Source: Brachypodium distachyon (taxonomy: Eukaryota > Streptophyta > Magnoliopsida > Poales > Poaceae). From it: a DNA stretch of 64,000 nucleotides. Of this stretch, positions 36,291 to 46,803 are shown piece by piece. The stretch is from positions 40,637,237-40,701,236 of the forward strand of contig NC_016133.3 of the NCBI RefSeq assembly GCF_000005505.3, given 5' to 3'. Made by a program: the position numbers and the translations under genes. Numbering within the stretch: position 1 is the stretch's first letter; every line of letters begins with the position of its first letter. The notes below the pieces were generated by a model. It had not been told where the DNA came from. It was given only the letters and a program-made list of their open reading frames with translations, and did no database searches.

Positions 36291-39200
36291 CCAGAATAAA
36301 CAGGCACACATGGCGGCTAAAAGCGAGCGTGCTTTCAGTATATTTTCATTACAATTGTTCACCTGTGGGGGTAAAATTTTTATCTCTTACTGCACATGTC
36401 ATGGCCTGAATCTTGCACCAGTCGACACACATAAACTAGATTGATGACACTCAAAGCGTTGAATCCAACTGGATGCTATGGTGTTCTTGGAAAAGGCAAC
36501 ACCAATGATAAGCTAATGGCAGGTATAAGATATATAGGTTGTAAAGGGGGCTTGATGCAGTAGAACATGCCACTGTAGGACCTAGAGGAGTTTCAGAGCA
36601 AGCTAATATCGAATTATCGATACATGCCATGGTGAATGAAAGGGCAACCAAATGCTGCAGGATGATTATGAAAACACATATGTCACGGACGCTATAATTT
36701 CTTTTAAGCAGTCAGAGCATCCAGGTTCCACACACATGGTTGTCGCTCTTACCATCCGTTATCTCTATTTGGGCCTTGGTGTAAACATCACTCCTAATGT
36801 GTGGATTAGTGCCTCCATATATACCCTCTAAATTATACGAACTTGCCAAGTGATGGACGGATGGATAGGAGATATCTTCTGTATAATAGTGATCGATCAT
36901 ATATAAATGAACTGATCGTGCTTGCTATATCAAATATCAGTGACTAACACTATTTTAGTGCTTGTAATGTTCAGTGACTAGTAAATACCCTTTTAATGCT
37001 CTATAATCCTTATCATACTTAATTTGTTATTTGTAATAAATTATTCCTTAGTCATGTAATGTAATGCTTATATCTTTCTCTTATTGGACTGTGTAAATTG
37101 GGATATGATAATTTTCATGGATGTTTATTTTCATTCAAGTCATGTATGCATATACACAAGCTTATATGTTATACAAGGTAATGCAAACCCATTTTGAATA
37201 GATTGGGTTATTTCTTGTAAATACAGAGTGATTACTACTTGTCGAGTCATGTGGCTTTACATACTGTATTTCAAATCTGTTAACTTGGGATTAGTCTGTC
37301 CTTTGCATCCTGATGATAAGCTGTCTATTCTGAACCGCACCACGATCAGTTGCATGTATGCAGCTACAGAGGTAAGTGCTAACAACTCATTAATCTGTTT
37401 GCGGAATTTGGGGTTCAGTTTTGAGATACACACTCGAGTTCAGAGACATAAGTTATGATCAGCTTCTGCTGCCTTCGCCAATTCATGAAGCCTGCCTCTA
37501 CCAAGAACCTTCTCCTTCTGCATAACAGACACCTGCCCCATGAGGCTTACTTGGGTTGATCCACTATAGCCCGTAGACTATGGGGTTTGGGTTGCAGGTG
37601 GCTGGGCCTCTGGCCCATGTCTGCATCGTCAGTTGTCAGACAAGCTCCAGTGTCTGGCACGCCCTCCTCTTCAGTATCTTGCGTGTCGCCTTCGTCAGTT
37701 AGCGACGGGTGCAGTTCACTAACAGTAAGATATCACAATACGAATCTGTGTGCATTGGATAATAAAAACTTCATCAGATGATTTCTCTGTTACCATGCTA
37801 CTTGCCTACTTGGTTTGGTAACTGATAACAGATCTTGATAAACACACGTTTTTATCTTGAATAACACACTTCTCAGAGAGTTGTGAATTGCTTCATGCTG
37901 TTAGACTGCTCAATATTCAGTACTACAGTTGTGTTATGCCACAGTAGACAACTGCACATATGGTTTGCGAAGGATACTGAGTGTTAGCAAGTCTAGTTTA
38001 AACAAAAAAAAATCTACAGATGTAGGATTTCTGTCATACACATCCTTGTACTACGGTTAGAGTTGTGGATGATGCAAGTTCATGAAGATTAATAATGTCC
38101 ATCTGTCGCGTGAAATTGCTATATTTATCTCCATGCCCTGAAAAATCACCTCTATACATTTCACTGTCTGTTGTCTTAGAATTTCAGTTGCCTGTATGCC
38201 TAGACTTCACTGTTAGATGGTTCAATTGATTGGCTCACTACTACTAGGAGATGCATGACATACCATTGGCGGAAAAGCTATTGCAGTAATTTTAACAGTG
38301 GGTGTTTCTGGTGGAAATTATTTTGAACCTGAATATTGTTGAAGAAACAATATATTCATGACAGAGTGTATATGTTAAATCAGCTGATCATTTGACAAAA
38401 GAATTTTTCTTTTCTCTTTCACTCGCGAATCTAATCCTGGGGCTGATAGTTTTCTGTAGCATGCTGAATTCAACTAGCACGGGAAGGTTCTATGGTTCCC
38501 TATTTCTCTATATAAAGCCATCTGTACAGCTTTGAAATAAGCAAAAATATAATGCTTTAGATGAAGCACAACATATGAAATACTGGAAAAAGGTATAGCT
38601 TATAAAGTAGCACAACTCTCATGTTGGCATTTCTCATTTTAATAAGCTTCTCTGTAGACGTATTTGTCCATTTTGTTTACTAGACCAGAAATATTGTAGG
38701 CTAAGATGAACACACTCTTGTATGGTGAACATGTATAACTATCACTAGGCCTTTCTGGTGTTTCCGCACAGTTTGTGAACCTTACCATGGTGTTTTCTCC
38801 TTGTCAGTTCGACTATCTGAGCATCATCATGTTTTCTCATTGTGGGATGGAAAGATGCAGATAGTTCAGTGTCATGATCGGCTCTGAAACCTGGTTGGCG
38901 TCCTGGTATGCATAATGCCTCTCCTTTTCTTTAGCAAAATGGTAGACTGAACATATCTGTACTTCTATTTAACCTTCTTTTTGCGGGTTACTTCTATTTA
39001 ACTTTAACTTTCTACTCCTGGAATGTCTGCCTGTTCCTATGCAGATTAGAGTAAATAAATCATACAACTAACCTTCTTGCAATTCAATTTATTTTTTGAG
39101 ATACATCTTGTTAAGTAACATGTTTATTTTTCGAACCCAAGTAACACGTTTTATTTTACTACATTTTATTCACATCAACCTAAACTGAACTTGGTTGGAT

Positions 39201-41040
39201 GAATTTGGCATAGCACTAATTGCAGGTTGCTAGTGAAATCATCTGGTCTATTACAATGGAACTCATGCCATGGAACAAGTATGTCTAGTAATCACATATT
39301 GTAACAATTTTCATTAAACGTCATCTGACTACCTTCCAGCATGACCTGATTAGAACTTGATAGATCATAAATGAGTATTTTTCATTACAACCTAGTCATA
39401 AGTCGTCATGAAATACTATCATCTGCTTCATAGCTTGCCACTTACTTGCTGACTAGTGATTTATCAAGTTGACACTGCTATTACTGCATTTTGCAGTATA
39501 ACATTGGCTTGGAAAGATCTTGCGGAAGCTGTATTATTATTCAAGTGTTCTGGCACATATATCAGTGATCAATGCCTTTCTGTCCATACCAATATTAATC
39601 ACCTAACCAAGATTGAAAATGAGGAGTCTCATTTCTGAAGTAAGACAAGAAAAATATCCAAATCCCAAACGGTATTTGATGGTTCCCTCTCCAGGTATTG
39701 CTCTGACGGTACTAAAAGGTCTTGCCAATAGACCCTAACCGTTCTCTCTCTTCAGAACACTACGTGCAAGGTCAGCATCTGTCTACGTGTTCCAAACTGC
39801 TTTCCTGGTGTACTGGGTGCCAGGTCAGCATCAGTTTGCTGACTCAGCTCTGCTTTTGTTTCTTTCTTCTCTATAACTGGTCAACAGAAGTTTATAGACA
39901 AATTCTGTTTCTTGTTGTTTGTCCGACCTGAGCAATACAGGGAAGATTTCCTTTGCGGCTGAATCCATGACATCAGATTTGTGTTATTTTGGCATTCTTC
40001 CTGGCGTGTGCATTGGCAGCGTGTGGGACAAGAGAACCAAACCAAGCGGATGTATGCACAAAACAGTGGTGACCATTGCAATTTGCAAGTAACAACCGTG
40101 TCATCTAAAAGAACCAGTTAGTTTCTTGCTCAAGCTTGGTGTAGATGGTTAACAGCTGAACTTCCGTTACACCATTGTCTAACAAATTTAATGCGGAAGT
40201 TGTGTTTAGAATTTTAAGTAGTGCTGATCTCGACAGGTGTTCGTGAAACTCGTTGTTTATTTGCTGAGCAGCACGCTCTGACTTTCTAAAAAAGTTTAGA
40301 GTCTGACTAGTCAATGGTCAACCCGCTGGCAATGTTAGCTGCCTTCGACAGTTCTGCTCTAGTTCTACTGCTGCTGCTGCAGCCAAGCACCCATTCTGAG
40401 AAAAAGCATCGGCGCTGTCATGACTGCGCTTACCACCATTATTATTGCTTTTGGTAAGTTGACACCCCAATTTGCAGCGGTATCATGCACTGCCAATCGT
40501 GCAAAGAACGTTTACATTTGGTTAATTGCCTTGGTACATTTGGACTTCTATGCTGATCTAGATCCAGTTTAGAAAAAACTAACTAACATGCAGGTCGTTG
40601 TCGCGCTTATGATCCCACCAATGCTAAAGATTTTGCCGCTCGTCAGACACGTTGCTTCTAGCTGAATATTCAGATACGCGGGATCCTATGATGTGCCGTG
40701 CCCAGTATCGAGCAGGTTGGAACCGGGGTGGGTTCATGGATGTCAATTTTATTCTTCACTTCCATTTGGAGTCTAAAACTAGTGCTACTAGGTTGAAAAC
40801 ATCCCAGTTCCCAATAGTCTGTTCTGTAACAAAGGAAGCCATGTTCAAGTTCCAACCTCTGCGGAGGCTGTCATATGGGACATAAGATTTTAAAACTAGA
40901 ATTTCATTGAGATTCGATATCAAATCCATCCAAATACAATGGGGATGCAAGAACAGAGGAAACAAGTCTGACGAGGGGACGCAACAGGCAAGGTATAATC
41001 TCCATCCAAGCTACGAGGAGGAGGCTCCAGCAGTAACAAA
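36291..41040. other. Intergenic, no confirmed gene
   Basis: Mostly AT-rich. On the minus strand between about 37720 and 37440 there are exon-like pieces (LTDEGDTQDTEEE, and in another frame QKEKVLGRGRLHELAKAAEA), but I cannot join them to a known protein. They may be decayed exons or chance. Nothing else in this stretch is supported. Confidence 0.35.
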
Positions 41041-41046
41041 TTTATT
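41041..41046 (-). terminator. Polyadenylation signal of the dicarboxylate carrier gene
   Basis: AATAAA on the minus strand, 51 bases after the stop codon of the carrier gene. It is close to the stop but plausible for a plant transcript. Confidence 0.4.
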
Positions 41047-41097
41047 CATAGCAGCAGCAAATAAGCTTCTTTTCGTCATCATCGTGGTGGCCTGTTC

Positions 41098-42090
41098 TCA
41101 GAACTCAACGTCCTTGAAGACCTTGCGCACCTGCTCGAGCGTGACGAAGAGCACGACGGTGAAGGGGCCCTGGCGAGACACGGTGGGGATGAACCCCTTG
41201 TACAGCGCCATGACGCCCTCGGACCGCACCGTCTTGAGCGCGCAGTCCATGGCGCCCGCGTACGGCGGCGGCGCGCCGGGCGCCACCTTCATGTTCATCA
41301 CCCTCGTCTTCACCACATCGACCGGGTTGGACGCGGCCGCCGCCACGATCCCCGCCGCGAAGCTGGCGGCCACGTGCGTGGCGAGCCCGTCGGCTGCCGG
41401 GCCCCGGCGCGCCAGGATGGCCTCCTTGGCCTGGTCGTACGTGGCCAGCTGAGACGCCGTGACGATCATGGCGCGGTTCACCGTGAGCGCCGACCCGCGC
41501 CACAGGCTGCGCACGCCTTCGTCGCGCGCCATCCTGCCGATGGCGTCGCCCACGCTGCGGTAGTTGCGGCGCTCGGCGAGGGGGAGACGCCCGTCGGCCT
41601 GCATCCGCACCATGGCCAGGTCGGCAGGGTTGCCGACCGCGGCGCCGATGCCGCCCGCGATGAGCCCCGCGGCGATCTTGCGGTGCAGCGGCAGGACCCC
41701 GCCGTTCTCCTGGCTCCACCGCTTCTTGAGGATGTCGTAGAGCCCCATCCGCGTGGTGGAGTAGAGCGTCTGGCGCAGCACGGTGGCCGACACCCCCGAG
41801 AAGAGCCCCGCGGCGCCCTCAGCGCGCAGGATCTGCGTGCCGATGGCAATCGGCCCGGGCTTCCTGACCGGCGGCGGCGCGACGTCGTGCACGTGCGGGA
41901 GAGACACCGTGTGCGCGCCGCCGGCTTGGAACGCGAGGGCCGGGCGCAGCGCGGCAGCCTGCGGCACGGCAGCCGCCGCCGCCGACTCCCCTTGCAGCTG
42001 CATCCGGACCTTGATAAGGTCCAGTGGGTGGGTGGAGCAGCCGGCCACGATGGACGCGATGCCGCCCTCAACAAATCCCTTCATCCCCAT
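41098..42090 (-). CDS. DIC: Mitochondrial dicarboxylate carrier (DIC / plant UCP4-6 group)
   Basis: Intronless gene of 330 residues, usual for this carrier group, starting MGMKGFVEGGIASIVAG. It has three mitochondrial carrier repeats, each with the signature Px[DE]xx[KR]: PLDLIKVRMQ (from P22), PADLAMVRMQ (from P155, with Met where Lys or Arg is usual) and PVDVVKTRVM (from P256). A loop rich in Ala and Pro at about 35-80 in repeat 1 separates the plant DIC/UCP4-6 proteins from UCP1-3. Members move malate, succinate, oxaloacetate, phosphate and sulfate across the inner mitochondrial membrane; uncoupling activity is debated. The coding sequence is extremely GC-rich with many GCG/GCC codons, as is common for intronless grass genes. 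The end KVFKDVEF is intact. Confidence 0.93.
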   Translation of the reverse strand: MGMKGFVEGGIASIVAGCSTHPLDLIKVRMQLQGESAAAAAVPQAAALRPALAFQAGGAHTVSLPHVHDVAPPPVRKPGPIAIGTQILRAEGAAGLFSGVSATVLRQTLYSTTRMGLYDILKKRWSQENGGVLPLHRKIAAGLIAGGIGAAVGNPADLAMVRMQADGRLPLAERRNYRSVGDAIGRMARDEGVRSLWRGSALTVNRAMIVTASQLATYDQAKEAILARRGPAADGLATHVAASFAAGIVAAAASNPVDVVKTRVMNMKVAPGAPPPYAGAMDCALKTVRSEGVMALYKGFIPTVSRQGPFTVVLFVTLEQVRKVFKDVEF

Positions 42091-42450
42091 CTCCTTCCTC
42101 TAAAAAAATCAAAAATCCCCCCTTTGTCCTAGTACCTCTCCGACGGGACGGAATCGAGACCCCCAAAGATCTAGAAAAACGAAAAACTCGAAGAAGAAGA
42201 AGAAGAAGAAAATCTCAAATTAAAGGGGAAAAAAATCGGAGGAGGAGGGGGAGGGCCTGGATTCAGGCGAGGCGAGGCTATTCCCAGTAGGAGCTGGGGC
42301 ACATCTCACTGGAAACCAGGAGATGGGAATGGAGGGCGAAGGCTATGCAGGAGGAGTGTGGGACGCTGGCCCTCTGTGACATATGCTGCTCGTGCTTCCT
42401 CTTTCCTCGGGTGCGGGATGTGTGGGAGGAGGCCTTGGGGAGCGGAGGCG

Positions 42451-42460
42451 CTATTTATAG
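42451..42460 (-). promoter_or_regulatory. TATA box of the dicarboxylate carrier gene
   Basis: A perfect CTATAAATAG on the minus strand, about 360 bases upstream of the start codon. It implies a leader of about 330 bases, which includes a GAA/TTC repeat at 42190-42212. Confidence 0.7.
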
Positions 42461-43627
42461 GTGGCCCGGCCGGGGAGAGACGCGGACGGTGGAGAGCAAG
42501 GAAAGAGGAGAGGTGGCTTCGCCTTCGGGGCGGACCGGCTCGCGGTCCGACTGGGGAAGGCAGATTCGCGGCAGGCAGGCAGGCTGGGGTTGGGTGAAGA
42601 AGGAAAGAGGAGACCTGGCCCTGGCCGCCCTCGACGCTTCGCTTGGGCTTGACGCGGATAGAAACGGCTCTGTGGCCGCGTCGGTTCGCAGACGGCGTCA
42701 GGGTTTGGCATCCGGGAAACGTCCGCGAGGCAGATCTGGGCCGTGCGTTGGGAGGCAAGGAATCCGGGATGGGTGGACGGGATGTGGCGGCGTTGGAATC
42801 TGGGAAAGTGGTGAAATTTTGCGGCGCAGGGGAAGCGGCGAGCACGCGCCGAGGGCGAAAGAATAGGAACACGATGCGTCGCGTGCCCGTGACGCCTGCG
42901 GTTGGAGAGGGGCCGTTGCCATATTCGTCCTGCAAATTGCCAACGGGGTGACTGTTGTTGCTCTGTGTCTCTTAGCTGGGTTTTAACGTAGGCAAATAAT
43001 AAATTTCCATAAAAGACAGGGGGTCTCAATTTGTTGTAATACGGATACAATTAAATTGTTTCCATACGTTGGGATCTGACTTGGTTGTAGTAATCTTCTG
43101 CGTGCTGTGGTGGAACACTGGAACGTCCACAAAATTGATGGGAAACAATTAACATTGGTGGAGCCAGTCTCACGCGACATCGGATGTCGCATCATCAGCC
43201 ACCACTCCATAGGTATTTTTTAGCTTTAGTAATAACAGACTGGTCTCGTGTAAAAAAAGAGGGTGAGACACAGTCTGAGGAGGAGGAGCACGACAACCAC
43301 GATAGTGCTCGACAAAAGTCATTGACGGCACTGGCAGACCGGTGACCGTTGAGGAAGGCGTCCCCTTCCTCTTCCTTCTCCTCCATGAAGCCCGTGCATG
43401 GATGAAATGGCTTCACAGTGGGGCTCAAGTTCTTGTGCAACGAGGGTCGTGATTGAAGAACATGGGGTTGTAGTCACCCGATCCGGCTTAGATGGGGCTT
43501 CGACAAGCATGATTTTGTCAATGACGAGCCCGAATAAGAATACAACTAATTAAGATGCGTACCAATGCAAGGTCGGTGAAATTGAATTTTTTTCATGTTT
43601 CAAACGATCTATTAGCATTTTCTACGA
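42461..43627. other. Upstream of the carrier gene
   Basis: 42461-42950 is GC-rich and is likely promoter DNA; the frames there overlap on both strands without any family match. 42950-43627 holds nothing I can name. Confidence 0.4.
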
Positions 43628-44240
43628 TACCTAATACTCCACTGGACTAAATGGAGTATTAGGTAGGGGTATTGTAGTCTTTTCACATTTTAAAATTTAA
43701 AAAAATACTCTGATTTCTCCCTTCTGTCTGTCTATTGCGATGCTGGCGCTGCTGATCCCGATCAAGTTGCTCGCGCCCTCCGGTGACGTCGCTGCCCTCC
43801 GTGCCGCGCGTCGGTGCCGTCCTCCTCCGGCGCCGCCGCAGGCCATGCTCCAGCCCTCCGCTCAGCTCCCTGCCGCGGTCCTCGCAGTGGACGCCGGCGC
43901 CCATCCTCCCGCGCGCCGCCACGGCCGTCAGCACCGCTCGGCTGCCGCGGCCCTCCTCCAGCGCACCGCTCGCAGCAACCGCCCTCCTCTGCGCCGGCGG
44001 CGTTCTCGTTCGGCGCCGCCGCTGCCCTTCGCGTGCCTCATCGTTGCGGTCGTCGCAATGGCCCTCGGCTGCCTCCTCCACCCGCCGCTCGCCGCACTTT
44101 GCGCGGCTCTCCGTCACGGTACTCACAGCTGCCGTTGCCGTAGTCGTCCTCCGTGCGTCTTTCTTTTTTAGCCCCGGTATATTACGTCTGTGCCCTTCCA
44201 TCCCAATGCTCCATATATTCAATTTGGAGTATTAAGGAGT
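43628..44240. mobile_element. GC-rich element with inverted ends (non-autonomous DNA transposon)
   Basis: The left end CCTAATACTCCACTGGACTA, itself part of a small hairpin with TGGAGTATTAGG, matches the reverse strand of the right end, CCTTAATACTCCAAATTGAA. Similarity extends over about 45 bases. Between them 43740-44165 is strongly GC-rich and codes only for low-complexity Ala/Pro/Arg strings. I see no clear target duplication and no transposase. Confidence 0.5.
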
Positions 44241-46164
44241 AACAGCTGATCTGAGTCATTAGATCAAGAAAATGGACGGTTCATATTAATTTCGGAGTAC
44301 CGTAGAATAGCTCATCTATTAACATGCCACAAGCACATTATATTATTTGCTAGTACGTAAGCCTTGTCTAAGCCTAATTCATCAAGGGTGAGCCTGAATA
44401 AAAATACAACAAATTCAAATGTTTAGTGGTGCAAGGTTTGTGAATTTTATTTTATGTTTATTGCAAACACTATCCCGACATGCTCCAGAGACATATATTA
44501 TGTACTATGCAATGCCATTATGCTTGAACAATTCTGAGTATGCTGCGCACATTATGTATAAACGTTGTAAATGCTGGCTTTTATGCTGCATTTTGTTGCG
44601 GCCCTTTTTCTAGATGTTTTGCTACATCACGTAAGAATTTGTTGCATACATGTGTTTTTTTTCCCCTACATGGACACGACTAAAACGTTGCAAGATCTCA
44701 TAGTGTTCTTTGAGGGACCAATCTTCAACGATGTTGTAAATATACCCAAAAACAGTTCATGCAGAAGAATTTTGAGGTTGTGATGATCGAACTTTCAGGG
44801 TTGAGGTTTTAAGTTGATCGGACTATCCAAGTGACCAACCGGAAGTACTTCATTTGATATAATAATTACGGAGACTTGTGAAATACTTATTTTTAAATCG
44901 ACCGGAGAACATCACTCCCTTTAAATAGTCGTGGTAGAATCGGTGAGGGTTACACTTTGGTCCGCATCTTGTGTATATACGTAGATCCCGCACTAGAATT
45001 CACGGGAGCATATACGTAGATGGTTGACTAACAGGATGTATACACGTGATGGCTGGTCTCTCTCCAGGTTTGGATCTCGATCCAATTCGTCGTAAAACCG
45101 AGCGAAGTGTCCCGTACACGCTCGCATGCTTTGCTTCACAGTTCACAGATCTAGATCGTGACAGGCCATTAATTAAAACCCATCAATTAGTCGTCCCTAA
45201 TTGACACTCAAACAGCGAGTATTTTGTTTGTAAATTACCGAGATCGCACGTTAATCATGAGGTCACTTGCCGCATTCTCAATCTTTCCCGTCGCTCGAAG
45301 CCGTGGTGGTTTACACCACAACAACGAACAACCTTTGATCCAGTTTCCTGTTGCTTGAAGCCATCGTATTGGATGCCTAAATCCCCAACCCCAACAATGG
45401 AGCATATAGTACACCACGCCAGTTACATGATGTTCCCTACGTTGACGTCGTAGCATTGGGCTACAACTTCTCTCTGGACCTATAGCAGCAGCAGGCGAGA
45501 TCAGGAAATCAGGACGCAATTCCACCGCAGAGCTCAACATGTGGCGCCTCGTGCCACCACGGCCGGGGCCCGGGGGTGTATTATTATTATCGGACGCGGT
45601 GCGATGCACTCATCCGCAGCATGTTTACCGTTTCGTAGCACCACCAGCACATCGCTGCATGCATCTATCGGTGTTATAATGGAAACCTTGACTCGGCAGT
45701 GCACACGATTCTTCCTTCTTTCTTTCCGCGGCCGATTTCATACCGTGGATCGCAACGCCTCCGTGCATCTCCTCGTGGACGGAAGTGCGCCGGTCAAGTC
45801 CGTCGCCTGCCTTTGCTGCCACCTTCCTTCCCTCGTCCGCAGGAAGCCGGCACCCCGCTTGCGCCTCGCCGCGTCTGCCTCCGGACCCCACCAAATTTAA
45901 AGCGCGCGTGTCCTGGGACTACGACTTTTGTTTTGACCCCGCGCGCAGGCGCGCCCCGAGAGAAGAGAGCGCGGAGACATTTGGGCGGGCGGGGGTCGCT
46001 CGTCGTGGCCGTCTGGAGTGAGGACTTTTCTTCACCGTTAGATTGGCAGAAGCGCGTGTGGTGCACGGGCCGGCTGCGCGTGCTGTGCTGTGGTTTGGTC
46101 CAACTGTCCCAGAAAAGCCGGCGAGGTCGCAGCTGGTGCGGGCTGGATGGACTGGATGGGTTAA
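44241..46164. other. Intergenic
   Basis: AT-rich to 45200. A mixed GC-rich region at 45480-46160 contains several overlapping short frames that show no family signature. Confidence 0.4.
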
Positions 46165-46803
46165 AGGCTCTGTTTGGTTTAAACCCCAGTCAGCCTTACC
46201 AATATTTTGACAAATTTTGGCATGACCAAAATAAGGGCATGACCAATATTTCGGCAAGTAGATGTTGTTTGGGGCTAATTTTTGGCAAAGAAATTTAGAC
46301 CAACACTTATGTTTTGGAAAAATTATTTTAGCGTGAACTACTTCTCAATTCGTGAGGTACCAAACTAAGGTTAGACGTAAATCATGGATTAGACAAAGGA
46401 TCACGGCAAAGTTGAAAAAGGCTGCTGGACTTTTTCTTTGATTCAGTGATTCAGTTGAGAAAGAGTAGTGCTCTCTGTTCAGCGATATGCATACTTAATT
46501 AGAGGAGACGAAGGAAAAAGAAAAGAAAAGATCGTATGTGTTAATTTGAGGAGAGATTTAGGAAAACAGACTGACCCCACCAGGGATTAGAGAGGGCGAG
46601 GCTGCCAATTCTTAGGCGATGTTTTTCCCCGTCCTCGACTGGCCAGTGTTATCGCTGGAATCATAAGGACGCGTTCGCGGTGGGCTTGGCGATCCAAGTT
46701 TCAAGCCCACCAAGTTTTTGGTCCTGGTCCAAACAACAGCCAAATAGCCAGGGCAAGCCAATATTTTGGCGTGGTCTGTGTTGGTTGTAAACCAAACAGG
46801 CTC
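46165..46803. mobile_element. Tourist-like (PIF/Harbinger) non-autonomous element
   Basis: 639 bp with ends AGGCTCTGTTTGGTTTAAACC and, on the reverse strand, GAGCCTGTTTGGTTTACAACC. It is flanked by TAA on both sides (46162-46164 and 46804-46806), which fits the 3-bp duplication of this superfamily. CCAATATTTTG-type blocks also recur in inverted order inside. There is no transposase. Confidence 0.75.

Noticed and set aside
41105..42132. Frames of about 200-250 codons overlapping the dicarboxylate carrier
   Set aside because: The carrier frame has three clear signature repeats; the others are products of very high GC content.
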